Positions 12,555 through 25,057 are shown, numbered from the stretch's first letter. The stretch is 64,000 nucleotides of DNA from Styela clava (GCF_964204865.1 NC_135262.1:15548501-15612500), one strand, 5' to 3'. The notes: a model not told the origin generated them from the letters alone. A program made the numbers and translations.

Positions 12555-15500
12555 CTTTGGGTTGTTGGCTCCCACTGGACTCAAAAATAATCTAACAGTA
12601 ATAAAGCCGATATATATTACAATACCTTTAAAAACAAATGGATAGTCGGAAACAGCGGCATTAAGCAATTCCTGAAAACACAAGTAGTAAATTTGATTTT
12701 TCATTCTGAATATTTTTCAAACTATATCGCTAGCCGCCATGAAGCATTCTTGCATTCAAGCTTAAATATTATCATTTGGATATAAGTTGTGAACAAAAAA
12801 TACCACATGCTGCTGTTAACTGATTTCTATACTTTATCTTTGTTGAATATTTTCAAAGCATACTCTCAAACAGACAAATGTATATACTAATAAGATTTTT
12901 GAAATATAACTATCAAACGCATTCTAGCTGGCAGGAATTGAACCATTTTTGTATACTTTCTATAATTCAATCTAATACTAAGCACATCAGTCTCAGCTCA
13001 AGAAATTTACTATCTCAGCCAAAAGAAATAACTCAACCAATGACATATTTGGACTGACGATTCAAAAAGGCATTTTCTAATTCACCTCAGTCTAAAAGTA
13101 GGCCTATTCACAAGCTCAACCTTGATACGAAGATCAGTTTACGCAAATCAGTTCTTGTCCAAAGATAACTATCTGTTTTGAAATTCATAACCCAATCGTA
13201 ATATTTATTACTCTATGACTCGGTAAATCCAATGTAAACCAACTTGTTTATCTGGCAACACCTTTCCACATGTAAAACATCTTTAATATCCAAAATCCAT
13301 AAATCAAAGAGACAGTCGTAATGTTCTAATATTATAGCCTATAATAAATGGCATTACAATATGATGAATTTTATTCCTCTGCTTATGCAATATACGTGTA
13401 TAGAACGAGAGTAGACCCTGACGATGTTTCTTCGAGCGTGAAACAAGATTGCGAGTTGGTGTCATCGCCATTTTGTTTGTTTACCCACTCACTAACCATT
13501 CGTCTGTAAATTTAAACTGACTATGTTTGAAATGAAGTCAGTTAAAACAGCAATAAAATAAATGGATTTTCAAATGACTTGATATTTTATCTTGATTATT
13601 CGATGAGAATTGAATCAATTCGAATAAGTAATTTAATTCTGAACTTCCGATGTGTGTTAAATAGCCGATGTGTGCTGGGTTCAGTAGAAGGATGGGTACA
13701 TAGCCCCGTGAGTCAATTGAATGGCCTCTTCCAGTTTGCTTTTTATTTTTGCAAACAAAACATTGAGTTGTTATTTTTGTATATGGGCAGGGTTTTCCCC
13801 CCTAATCAAGTGCTATGTTATTTAGAGGCGTTTTTTTATCGTTGTACATGTCGATACCGTTTGATTGTCTGCTCCCCAACGCCACTTGGCGAGTACTAGG
13901 TTGTTAAAAATAAATCACCGATATTTCTATCAAATAGTGATGAGATTGAATTAACCATTATGAATATTTTTGAAAATAAATTAGTTTAGTTGCTGATATC
14001 TACCTTGCAGTTTTGTTACCAGAATCATATTGACACAAGGTATCAAATTCCGTATAAGCGCCTTGTTCTCTTGTTTTTTTCATTGTTGGATCTCCGCTCG
14101 AGGAGACCCTTATTTTCAGTCATTTTGTGTATATGTCTGTCCTGAAGCGTCTGAACGGCTAAACCAGAGGTGACGATCCTGCGGCCCGCTACGGAATTTC
14201 GTGCGGCCCGCGAAGCATTCAATGGATTCGGTGTATGTTTGGCTGGAAGTAATAAACCTTTGGGGTGACTGTACAGAGAAAACGAGAGCGCCGGTATTAC
14301 TTATGTTACTGGCGCACGATACACGGGACATCTGAAAGTAATAAAAAGCTTAGAATTTCAACTCAATGATTGAGATAATGGAAGATCTTGAAAACATGCC
14401 TATGTTTAAAAATCGGATAATTGTCAAAGGATTGATTCGTTTATAATTTCTGTATCCCAAGGCTTGCAAAATACGGATCTTTTTTACAAAGCTCTCGCCA
14501 CTATTACGATATTTGCAAAAACAACACGTTCTGAAATAATGAATTAGTAATTATCTAGTTGCGGTTTAGGTTCGGGTTAGAAAAGATATGAGAATTTGAA
14601 TTTTCGGCGCAATCTGCATTCCTAGCCCTCACCCTAAAACTGTAACTGGATTATTTCTATTTTTATTTTGAGCGGAGACGGTGATGTTTTTTTCTGGAGG
14701 AGGCATTGCACAAAGAATCTTGAAATAGTTATCTGAAGCAGAATTTCGCATATTAGCCAAACTGACCGATTATATTTATTTTGAATTCGTATTTTTGCAA
14801 TGTTACGAATTATACAAAATTGACGTGTTCTTCAACACTGACTCCGCTTTATCACAATGCTACCACCCAAGATCATTTTCAAGATATCGACGTTAGAAAA
14901 ATCTTTAGATCTGCGATAAAATATCAAGGACCACGATTTTGTAGTACAATTTAAATTGAGTGTACAGTGATATCTCGGTAGTCGACAAAATTATTCGAGT
15001 CAAAAATGCTGCGGTATTCGAACGGGAATTTGGATCTCGAACACCCGAGCCGAGCGGAGCTCGCGGCCGAGTAAAATGACGGCATTCGAAACCAAACTCA
15101 ACCGATACAGGTCAACAAGACTGACAGACAAAAATCTTGGTATGCAGTTGAGGGATTCCAAGTCTCCAGTAAGGCCTAATATGAAGCACCTCGTAAAGCA
15201 AAAAAGTTTCCAAAAATCTCACTAAGGAAAAAATGCATTGAATGTTCTATTTCTATTTTATGCTGCAATATACCATTAAATAACATCAGCTGTATGGATG
15301 CAGCTGTATGGATGCAGTCATAGTATGTCTAAAAAGTTCTGCGAGCCCGCTCACTCTCCGGTGACTTATAATATGAGTAAATAAAGCTTTGAAAAGCAAG
15401 AAAATGAATGATTGCCAAGATTGTGCTAAACAGCATTTTCACGGTGAATATTCTCAATTCCAGAGTTCCCAAAGTTGCACGGGTATTAGTATAGCTACGT

Positions 15501-16313
15501 AGTCATTTGTTTGTCTATTGCTATTGTTTGTCTATTACATCATCTTATTGGGTTTGCTCGGTTTTAGATGTATTGGGTCTTTCTTTATTCTCCTAATCTG
15601 TAGTCTCCTAGCAACAAGCAACAATTAGCTTATAATGTAATACTAAAAGCGTACATATTTTAATAGATTGGGCGAGCATTTGAAAAACCTGCGGGTATTT
15701 CATTGATGGATCTGAGTTGTCAACTGAACACTAAAACGTATAATCTGAAATTATGTATGTAGCAACAAAAACACGTACATCAAACCGTATTAAAGTTTGA
15801 CAGAAACTACTGATTGCGACGATGTATATAAAGTTCCGCCATCAAAGTTTTAATAAACCATGCAAAAAATCGATGGAATGACGCTCTTTTTTAATTTTTT
15901 TTTATTTTTGAGGGGGAGGGTCTATTATTTTTCCCATATCTAGAATAATCCCCCTGTAACAATACTAAGAATATTTCAGTTTTAGCTCTGTTCCAATTTT
16001 GAATACATTTATTTACAAGAAAAACAGATAAACCCCGATACTGCATTAAATAACGCTCTTAGGGAAACCTGATTGTGACTATTCTGTTTGATTGTCACTC
16101 AGATATCAAGTCCTCTACCAAATTCCGAGTTTTGCAGATTTCATAGAGCGCCCAGGATACGACGATGCCGGCTAAACCATGCTTTTTAGTAGTCTAATAG
16201 ATGATTAGCACGCGAAGTATTTACGTTCACGTTTACATAAGTGAGAGTATATATCTTACATACAATGTTGATGATCTGGATAGTGGGACGCTATTTACAT
16301 TTCGTTAATTTCA
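12555..16313. other. Intergenic stretch between Xlox and the lipocalin gene
   Basis: The upstream flank of Xlox, so its promoter is expected here, but no TATA box or CpG-rich block stands out. A hAT-like left end (CAGAGGTGACGATCCTGCGG) occurs at 14165 with a GCGGCCCGC repeat, but no partner end was found. A tandem CAGCTGTATGGATG doublet sits near 15290-15315. A TTTATT at 16008-16013 could be the complement of the lipocalin poly(A) signal. Confidence 0.4.
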
Positions 16314-18051
16314 TTAGTTCATGAAGCGTGCTTCTTCTGGACAAAGAGATAGATGAAATGTTGTAGATATCTCAAGTTCAGTCAACTTGTTGTAAAAAGC
16401 AACAACATTATTCACAGACGGAGTTGAATTTGGAAAGTAAGTCCATATATTCCATTTTCCTGCGTATTTCATAAAAAAAAGGAATAGCAATAGATTAAGT
16501 TGTCGATATTTTAATTATTTTCAGCGCATTTTCTTCTGTTCCCGGTTTCTGCTGGTTTTGTTATTTGCATCATATATGATAAAGATTACTTATTCCACTG
16601 GTTTGTTCAGCACTCCGAAATAACATAGAAACATTTCTTTTTCATAGTAACACAAAATATGTATTGAGCTCATTTATAGCTAATGCGTTCTTTAGTATAT
16701 ATATATGTTTTACTGTACTGTACTGTATTGTTGAAGTAACCGGTATTGCCTAATAGTTAGGGTTAGGGTGCATAACAAGCTTTGGAGAAGTATTTCTTAC
16801 CAGAACTAAGGCATCCAATGAATGCGAAATAGTTAATGTAATCAGTTGAAATAACCGTATTTTTCCTCAAAATTTCATTTTCATCTAAAAAACAATTTTT
16901 TTGCTATTGCTTATAAAACATCATAAATTGGTCACATTTATAATAAAAAAGATCAATACTCACATATATTGAAAAAAATTAACAATGAGATCGAGGGATA
17001 TTTTGATAAGCTCAGCTTCAAACACTTACCCATATCATTCACTGCCTTCGTGTAATCGTTGTGAAATTCCAGCTTGTGGGATGCTAATAATGAATCCTCT
17101 ACAGAATGATAAATACAGAAAAATGCAATTAAACGAATCCGAATAGTTATCTATATATATATATATACAACATATGACATGATGTTTTAAATCTCACCGT
17201 CTTGTTTTCTGTCAACGCTGTAAAGTCCGGGACCTTGGCGAATAAAATGTACTCCGTATTTGACGACCGTTGTTCTTATAAGAACGAAAAGAAACAAAAT
17301 AAAATAGTTGTTTAAATATGAAAATTAAGAAAAGAAAATAATGAAATTGAACTAAAAAATTGATTCAAAATTGATAACATTTTTTTATTGTTCTCAAAGC
17401 CAGTTGTATTGCATATAAGAATATTCACCTTGTGTGAGAAGGTGACGAATCACGAGTCTTTTATATTGATATTAGGGCAGGCAGTCCTGTTCGAAATGAC
17501 CCAATTATAATACATTTTCAATATAACAGAATGTAGATAGAAATCATACCCTTCACCATGTTCTTCCGATATCAAACTCAATCCACTCATTGTCTTCGTA
17601 AAATTATTGAGTTTTACGCAAGTTACCTCGGACGCCATGATGTCATTTGTTTGTAACCCGACGTACCATGTTGTACCTAACAGCTGCAATATCCCGAATG
17701 TTAATTATTGAAGTTCAAATCAGTTTATTTAACAACTACTATTGTTGGTAACGTGATTTTTATAACGTTCTTTTATTTTGTTTTACAATTCTTATTTTAA
17801 ATTGATCTTGATATGTTTAATTGCTATACATTTCAAACATGACCCACAATGCTTTCCACAGAGCCTGATTGCTAATTAATTTATTTTTGGCTTTGCATTC
17901 GACTAAATTAATAAAAAATGCAGTATAAATAATTTTTTACCTTGTTTAAATCAAGCTCGGATTCCATTTCTGGAAGAAAGCATCGACTTGACGATGATGA
18001 GACAGAATGAATTATTATCATGAATAAATAATTAAAATGTCTCAATAACAT
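16314..18051 (-). CDS. Secreted lipocalin (apolipoprotein D-like), six exons, complete
   Basis: Coding exons on the minus strand: 18051-17941, 17683-17550, 17274-17198, 17098-17030, 16884-16801 and 16459-16314, totalling 621 nt (206 residues plus stop). Every junction has GT/AG ends and phases agree throughout (0, 2, 1, 1, 1). Residues 1-22 look like a signal peptide (MLLRHFNYLFMIIIHSVSSS). Lipocalin motif 1 follows (DLNKLLGTTWYVG, W43) and motif 2 is STDYINYFAF at 143-152. Cysteines at 24, 59, 155 and 198 would suit the two usual disulfides. NFT and NST are glycosylation sequons. Motif 3 is degenerate (GKWNIWTYF, with no Arg). Lipocalins bind small hydrophobic ligands in a beta barrel; the ligand here is unknown. 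The ORFs that partly overlap exon 2 end in introns. Confidence 0.9.
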
Positions 18052-19641
18052 CCCGGCGTTTCGATAATTTGAAGTTTGCAAGATTGTATAGGAAAATTCT
18101 TTTATTTTAGTGGTTTAAAATTCCGCTAAATCCTATTTTTGTAGATAAAATAAATAAGTTCGCGGTTATCAACAGATTATTTCAAATACTCAATCATTAC
18201 ATTGTGTTAGATATAAAGACAATGAAATTTTTACCAGTACGACCTCCTGCCCGACTCAATTTCCCTACCGCACTTTTTAACCTTTGTAAATTGTCTCAGA
18301 CAATCGTATATTTCACAATGCATCAGACTACAATAAAGTACAATACGCATAATCCAGTCTTTTTAAAATAAAACAATTTAAGGCAGAATTTAAAATTTGT
18401 TCTCATCGTATTGATTGCTCTTCAGAGGAAATGCGTACAACAATTTTGGCTTTACAATGTTTTGACAGACACTCAAAAGCTGCTAGAAGCATATTGCCCG
18501 CTGTATTTATGGCATATCAAGAGTAAACAATTCAAATCTGAGATTTGGGTAAAAATGCGGGTAAAGGGATAACGTTTTTTGAGCTATGCTGAAACAACTA
18601 AGTGAGCGAGATTGAATGCTTAGTTCTCCGCGCCACTCTCCCGGAACAGATTTTGTCGGTGATCTCAGCATTGTAGGGAGGATATTTCCAGCTGAATATT
18701 AGATTAGGTTTTATCGAAGACAACATTAATATTTTTTATGAAACTTCACATATGTTAGTGCTTGTCGCAAATATTTCTAATTCTGTACACCATTAGTTTA
18801 CCTACCTATAGGGTTGTTTAAATAAGTTATCTGGCTCGTGAATGTAACAATAAATACCGTGTTCAGGATATATTATCCAGGCTCTCATATGTGAATCTTC
18901 CCCTCACAACCTACTATTCAATCTACGACTATAAGTATAACTATATCTGACAGTTTTGAATCTTTACAATCATTTCCTTTATTATTACGTTGAATTGAGT
19001 TTATATCCGCTGTTTATTGATTAAGTATATTCATTGGCTCGTGTCCTTAACGGAAAGATTGTAGTCAAAATAGCATGTCATTCCTTCTTGTGGATCCGCC
19101 GCTACCATTGCTATTGATGCAAAGGCACGTTTATGACGTTGCATGTCAGTCAGCACAATGACATTAAACATTAATGTTTAATGTCATTGGTCAGCATAAA
19201 TTTGCGAAATTGTCGTTATCACTATAAGTCACCAATTAGCCGCGTCATTCAGTATCTATAAATCTTTACATTTCTCTTTATTTAGAATCGGTTTTCTGCT
19301 CTGCAATTCCAATGTGCCTGAGCCATTTAACAGTCTATCACTATGCTGGCAATTCTGACAATACTGATACTTATAGATAAAAGGGTAGATCGCATGATAT
19401 ATTCAGATTAATTCCAAATATTTCATTCGTAAAAATCCAATTTTTTTAGAAATAGAAAATAAAACAGAAGGATTGTGATGTCATTCATACACACCAATGC
19501 ATAGTTCTAGTTCAAAAACCTACCAAAATAGAAAAAAAAGATGGCGCACAAAACAACGTTTTTCGGGCATTCAGCATGAGAAAACAAAAAAATGTCATCT
19601 TTGTTCCAACAAGGTTTTCAACTAATTTATGTGATCTATAG
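18052..19641. other. Upstream flank of the lipocalin gene
   Basis: Should contain the lipocalin promoter, but no clear TATA box was identified. It holds a perfect 34-bp palindrome (19156-19189) and otherwise AT-rich sequence with no ORF of note. A donor-like GGTCGTACTG|GTAAAA on the minus strand near 18235 could end a 5'UTR exon. Confidence 0.35.
19156..19189. repeat. Perfect 34-bp palindrome
   Basis: CAATGACATTAAACATT is followed directly by its exact reverse complement, with no spacer. It can form a 17-bp cruciform or hairpin stem. It lies upstream of the lipocalin gene. It may be a foldback remnant or a dimeric binding site; nothing in the sequence decides. Confidence 0.9.
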
Positions 19642-20128
19642 CAGTGGTTCTCAAACGCCGGTTCGCGGCAACCTTGCTGCCGGTCCGCCAAATATATTCC
19701 AATATTATTGTATTATAAGCAAATTGTAAAATACAAAGTATTGACGACATGTTCATTACTTTTGGTATTTTCATATCCTATTGATTCGTAGCACCGGTAT
19801 TCGTCTAACAACCAAACTTAGTGAGAGGTCCTATGCCCATTTAAACCCTGAACAACTGGAAGTTCGCATTTATGACCTCATAACGACGACTAACGTCATA
19901 ACGCTGGAGTTTTCGCCTTGCAGAAACTTCATTAGGACCGCGTTTAACACGTATAATATCAAAACAAGAGCAGCAAATATAAAGAATATCTTCTTTTGCA
20001 CCACCTAATTGCATTACTCAGATTTGCATTATATTTTGTGTTCATGATATTTTTGAAGATCCACCGGTCCGCAAAATTTTTTTTGAAATTTTACCGGTCC
20101 GCGAACTGAAAAAGGTTGAGAACCACTG
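19642..20128. mobile_element. Non-autonomous hAT element with perfect target duplication
   Basis: Starts CAGTGGTTCTCAAACGCC and ends GGTTGAGAACCACTG. The octamer ATCTATAG flanks both ends exactly (19634-19641 and 20129-20136). GGTCCGC-type segments sit inside both termini. The right end is nearly identical, inverted, to the left end of the element at 43106-43806, so the two are the same family in opposite orientation. The 487-bp body has only short ORFs. Confidence 0.9.
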
Positions 20129-20136
20129 ATCTATAG

Positions 20137-21157
20137 CTTTCAAACGCTGAACAACGATCCCATAGTGTCGCTAACTATATTGAAGTAGGCTACTCTATGT
20201 TACATTGAGCAGTATTTTTATTGCTTTTGATCCTGATTGGCAGACCTCTGTTTCTTCCCGAAATTATCTTGATTCATTTTCTATTACAATTTTTGAAATT
20301 AGCGTAAATTTTTCTTTGTGTTGGTTGTTAGATGTAACCCAAAATATTGAGCAAATCTACTTCAAATTCTTAAATTGTGCAAAAACTTGATGGGAAATTC
20401 ACATCATATAGGGTATCAAGACGCCGAATTATAAAATTGAATAAAGTCGAACCAGCTCCAATATTGTGCACGATGTAAGATGCCAGGTTTTTAACGTTTA
20501 GGACTTTATAAAATATTCAATAAAATGAACCATCAAACTGTTTTATTCTCAATTTATTTCTGATGAACGGACAGCAGCCTTGCATTATACGCATTCGGAT
20601 CCACTTGCGCAAAGGCATAGAGCAAGGAAAGGTAGTCTTGCGTAATTCCAACTCATGAATAGTACTGTTTGTTTTTGTATGCCAAGATATTTTGTGTTAT
20701 CCACCAAACAAAAGAATACTATGTTTACTATCTGACGTGTACAGAAAAGTAAACACTTGTAATCCTGCAAATAGGGTCATAATCGGCGTTTACACATTTT
20801 TATACAACAGCACTCACACAGAATATTTTTTTTTGCAAGTCAACATGTGTAAATTGTTACTTATCGATTTTAATCGGTAAGTATGTTGATAGGTATTTGT
20901 CTGTCTGTTAGATGCACGCGATATATCACGAAAGCAAGATCAGATCTGCTGCAGATTTTGCATATGCATTCATCATATCTCGTACCAGAAGCCTATTGAT
21001 TTTGGGCGAATTATGTCGTATAATTAGCGAGTTATCAATTAATTAGTGATGGGACACTCTGTCACTATGGAGTAAAGCGCTGTTTTGGGGGATCCCCTAA
21101 TTTCGATCGATAAGTCTTTGGTCTCTGACCAATACTCTAGTTTTGACAATTGGCGCT
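20137..21157. other. Intergenic stretch upstream of the AGA gene
   Basis: No supported gene. Near 20770-20880 an open plus-strand frame runs from an AG (CTGCAAATAG) to a good donor (TTTAATCG|GTAAGTATG), a possible non-coding first exon of the downstream gene. Splicing it to an acceptor at 21261 (ATACATATCAG) leaves only 5'UTR, since the frames do not join. Confidence 0.3.
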
Positions 21158-21164
21158 TATAAAC
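21129..21164 (+). promoter_or_regulatory. Putative AGA promoter (CCAAT and TATA-like boxes)
   Basis: CCAAT at 21129-21133 and TTATAAA at 21158-21164 precede the coding start by about 170-200 bases, with the start of transcription expected near 21190. The spacing is plausible, but in AT-rich DNA such motifs are common. Confidence 0.35.
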
Positions 21165-21330
21165 AGAGCCGCCCTCGGAGCTGATTTGTGTAAAATCAAT
21201 AATTCATTTATAAAGTGTTATTAAACCGCACGAACTATTGAAATAAAGTTATACATATCAGATGTTATTAACTCAGCAAACGTTTGTATATTCACTGTGC
21301 CTTTTACACTTTCTTAGATTGTTGATAAAA

Positions 21331-22400
21331 ATGAGTATGAATCTGCTTTTTCAAAATGTCTTTGTTATACTTTTATTCACTTCTCTGGTGGGTGCAAGTA
21401 TTCCTATCGTCGTCAGCACTTGGCCTTGGCCCCAAGTAGCTGATACCGCTTGGCAGGAATTGTCAGATTCTCCTTCACAATCCGCCGCTCTTGATGCAGT
21501 ACAAGCAGGATGTACGCGATGTGAAGTCGATCAATGTGATGGCTCTGTAGGATATGGCGGTTCACGCGACGAAAGCGGAAAAACTACACTGGATGCTATG
21601 ATTATGGACGGTACCACTATGAACGTCGGTGCTGTGGGTTCACTGAGAAGAATTAAAAATGCAATCGGAGTTGCGAGAGCTGTTTTCGACCACACTAGTC
21701 ACACATTATTGGTAGGAGATCAGGCTACTAGTTTTGCAGTCAAGAATAGATTGCTAGAGGAGACACTTTCGACCAATTCGTCAGTTGAAGCATGTAATAA
21801 GTGGAAAACTGGTAACTGTCAACCAAATTATCGCAACAACACTACACCTGACTCAAAAAAGTTTTGTGGACCTTATGTTCCAACCGTAAAAATGCAGAAC
21901 ACGCGTAACCAATTTGTATCTGATAAATATAATATTTTAGGTAATCACGATACCATTGGAATATTGGTCATAGATAAGACCGGAAAGATAGCTTCAGGAA
22001 CATCAACAAATGGCAAACATTTCAAAGTCCCGGGAAGAGTTGGTGATTCGCCTATTCCAGGTGCAGGATCATATGCTGACGACACTGCAGGAGGTGCTGC
22101 CGCAACCGGTGATGGAGACATCATGATGCGACTCCTGCCTTCATACCAACTTGTAGAAAACATGAGACAAGGAATATGAAACCGTCAGATGCCGCTAAAG
22201 ACGCGATCGATCGTATATTAAAGAGATACCCTACCTTCAGTGGGGCTTTAATTGGTGTCAACATGCGCGGTGATTACGGAGCTGCGTGTACCGGGTTCAA
22301 CGAATTTGAGTATTGCGTGAGGACAGAGAGCAAACCACAAACCACCACAAAAAAAAAACCACAATTTTTTCTGTCGATTGTACAAATGATTCAAGCATGA
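21331..22400 (+). CDS. AGA: N4-(beta-N-acetylglucosaminyl)-L-asparaginase, single exon with frameshifts
   Basis: A lysosomal N-terminal-nucleophile hydrolase that cleaves GlcNAc-Asn linkages and self-processes into alpha and beta chains. The ATG at 21331 precedes a signal peptide; an in-frame ATG at 21262 gives a less typical N-terminus. The N-terminal strand [10 protein letters not shown] and the cleavage site GNHD|TIG are clear. The nucleophile is Thr208 (Thr231 from the upstream ATG). [18 protein letters not shown] and TGDGD follow. The frame breaks after ENMRQG (22170-22180), where an apparent extra AT shifts reading. The next frame (22176-22400) supplies the family's continuation, [13 protein letters not shown] and [10 protein letters not shown] second break lies in an A10 run at 22349-22358: one more A would lead to VDCTNDSS, like the usual C-terminal VDC, then a hydrophobic tail ending at 22465. 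Most animal AGA genes are multi-exon; this copy has no intron. It is a retrocopy, a young pseudogene, or a gene with sequence errors. Confidence 0.85.
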
Positions 22401-22632
22401 CGTCAATAAATTTTATGTTGATTACAATCTCCTTCCTAATACTAAGTATAAATAGGGGGTATTGAAATTATGAACGATACCCACAAACCACAAACCACCA
22501 CAAAAAAAAAACCACAATTTTTTCTGTCGATTGTACAAATGATTCAAGCATGACGTCAATAAATTTTATGTTGATTACAATCTCCTTCCTAATACTAAGT
22601 ATAAATAGGGGGTATTGAAATTATGAACGATA
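22331..22632 (+). repeat. 153-bp tandem duplication over the AGA 3' end
   Basis: Copy 1 is 22331-22483 and copy 2 starts at 22484 and is traceable to 22632. The two look identical, including the A10 run, the AATAAA at 22405 and 22558, and TGAACGATA at the end. It spans the last codons and 3'UTR of AGA. Such identity means either a very recent duplication or an assembly artefact. Confidence 0.92.
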
Positions 22633-24203
22633 ACTTAACATTATAAAAACGCATGAATTAAATATAAAAAAAAGTTAGATCAAAGAAATGAAGTCTCAGT
22701 TCATGCTCAACTAATTCATGCTTGCAAGCAATTTTGACTCAATGACACCAGTCATGTTCTGCACTAGAAAAATGAAATTTCAGCTTCATTTGATCCTACA
22801 TATATATATATTAATGCGCGCCATTGTATAAATTTGTTTTATAAACTGACTGTACATATTATAATGTTTCATGCTTATGGCGGTTGGTTCTGCAAACAGC
22901 CTATATGCGTCTGTGGCAATAAAAGTGGGTAGTGGCTGTGGGTAGCCTGTGGATGCTGTAAAACAATGGTGGCCAATCTGTGGATGTTAACCAATGATTA
23001 AACCTTATTTTACTGAAATCTCAAAATCAACGCGAATTGCTTTTGTATTTGTGGAGCAATGCGAACCTGACCGATTCTTGTCGTTCTCCTATACGACCTA
23101 TAGTAACCTCTCAAATACATAGTGGGTTCACATGGCGTGGTCTGGAGAAAATGCATGTAGAAAAGTCGTAGAAAGAATTAAACTCTTCAAACAAAGTAAA
23201 AAGCGTATGAATATTTTTCACGTTTTTCATTAGCACTATTGAGAACAATACAAAAAAATAATTTCAAGCGCTTCAAATTTGATGGCATTTTTCGTACAGC
23301 GCATGCGATTCCTTTTATTTGATGACATAACTGATCCGTTATGTTCAAAATACTAAAAAAAAACTAATTAGTTTGTGAACTAATTCTAACATGTCCAATC
23401 AGTTAAGTGCTAAAATATTAAACCGCCGATGTTGGAATTCTGCTATTATATTGAGTTCGAAATAAACGTTTATCCGATTCCCAAATGGTACGAATTTCAG
23501 TTTGTATTTTTTTACTTTTTATACAAAATGCAAAGTGAAATATTCTCAATAAATTTTGTTTATTTATGAATCTATACAAGGGACACTTGTTTTTTTAAAC
23601 TTTTTTTAAATTCGTTCCGAAATAATTCAACGAGGAAACACAAGTTTCTGCACATAATACTGATCTAATGTTTTATTCTCAGTTAAAATAAATATTTCAT
23701 TTAGGCAATCTATTTTTACAAGTCCCAATTTGCAATTTACAATTATGATTGTTGATTAAAAATAACTATGTTATGAGTTGCAATATCTTTAAAAATAGTA
23801 TTATGAAAATGAAACCGAATGAGCACTGCGGAGGCACGGTGTAGAAGTGGTTATTATCAATGGCAACATGAATGATTGTAATGTAAACGCTACAGCGATT
23901 GAAATAATAAAAGCAAGCTGTAAGTTCGCCCCAGGCGGTTGCACCGTGCCGTTGCCCGCAATAAATTTACGATTTTAATATCATCGAGTACAGCAGCACG
24001 TTGTATACTATATGCTTTGGATTGACACTAAACATGGAATTCTGCACACAAGTTTGTCATTTTTTTTTTTTGCAGACTACGTATATAGTTTTTATATGTG
24101 TTTTAGTGTGCGTACTTTTGACAGAGATAAACGATAATGTAAAACTTAAATGAGATTAAAATTATGAGATTCGAAGGAAAGTCATATCTGAGTCGTCGTT
24201 GAC
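22633..24203. other. Intergenic stretch
   Basis: No supported gene. A 7-bp complementary pair GGCACGG/CCGTGCC at 23833-23839 and 23944-23950 brackets about 100 bases, but no tRNA fold fits. The rest is AT-rich with several poly-T runs. Confidence 0.4.
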
Positions 24204-25057
24204 ATGGTAAGCGGTCGATTAGCTGTTGCTATTCGTCAATTGCTACTGATTACATTACTGTTCGGATGTGTGGCATTGATGATATCATCCCAGCAGAGTG
24301 CAGTATACGATCAAGTAAGAAAACTATATACTATTAAATAAGTTAAATTTTTCGTATGTTGATTCAAAAATTGGACGGCATTAAATTTATGATATTGGCG
24401 TATGCTCTAACTCTGGTCCTATGTAACTACATACGCTAAATAACACTTAAGATCAACTATCTTCAGAGCAATTCGCCTGAATGGTGTTTCATCTCTGTGC
24501 AGACAGGAGTCTTTCACGTGTTCTCCTCCACATGACAATGCCTGCGTTTCTAGTTTGGAGTGAAAGTGTGAAAACACCATATAAAACGCACCTTGATCAC
24601 ATTTATGATTTGTGGCTGGAATTGTACCCTTTCGGCATTTTATATAAAAATTAGCTAACGTTGATTTTTAATATACATATTTGATTGTATTATACAAAAC
24701 AAATAGGCTGCAGAAGCATTAAAACGTCTTCGGGACTTACAAATTGCCAATAGAAGTCTTCATGAAACGGCAAAAGACTTGTTATCCAACTCAAATCAGA
24801 CTAAAGAACTATTGGATAAATATTTGAAGCAGATGAACATTATTGAGCAATTCACCAAAAAAAGAAGTATAATTCTACGTGGTTTGAAAGAAGAAAATGA
24901 TGAAAATTTGGAGAAGGTTATTCTGGCATTGATTCTAGAAAAATTCAAGATCGATCTAACCTCAGATGACCTTGAATCTGTCGAAAGAATACCAGGAAAA
25001 ACTCCGAGGTATATGGCATTCGATTTTTCTATTAATCAGTATCAAGACATGTCGTAA
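24204..25057 (+). CDS. Two-exon membrane-anchored protein with coiled coil and L1-ORF1-like domain
   Basis: Exon 1 (24204-24314, 37 codons) starts at an ATG with an in-frame TGA 15 bases upstream and ends at CAA|GTAAGA. Exon 2 starts at 24707 after AACAAATAG and joins in phase 0. The product is 153 residues as read. Residues 12-29 (QLLLITLLFGCVALMISS) form one hydrophobic segment, a signal anchor. Residues 38-85 are charged and heptad-like. From about residue 88 the sequence SIILRGLKEENDENLEK...VERIPGKTPRYMAFDF resembles the RNA-binding domain of LINE-1 ORF1 proteins (Transposase_22). Reading stops at 25057, but the +2 frame continues with RHVVKAIRDAYKSTRVSI, the expected end of that fold, to a stop at 25216-25218; a 2-base shift near 25035-25040 is likely. 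It may be a host protein carrying an L1-type domain, or a decayed one. Partners are unknown. Confidence 0.6.

Noticed and set aside
12555..12704. ATG at 12704 as the Xlox start
   Set aside because: The extra 50 residues are hydrophobic and include a segment with splice-acceptor form (TTGTGTTTTCAG); the ATG at 12554 fits better.
13579..13899. 106-codon plus-strand frame
   Set aside because: Alternative start, no recognisable domain and no splice sites.
23833..23950. tRNA-like gene suggested by GGCACGG/CCGTGCC and GTTCGCCCC
   Set aside because: No anticodon or T stem can be folded and the spacing is too long; kept only as a note.
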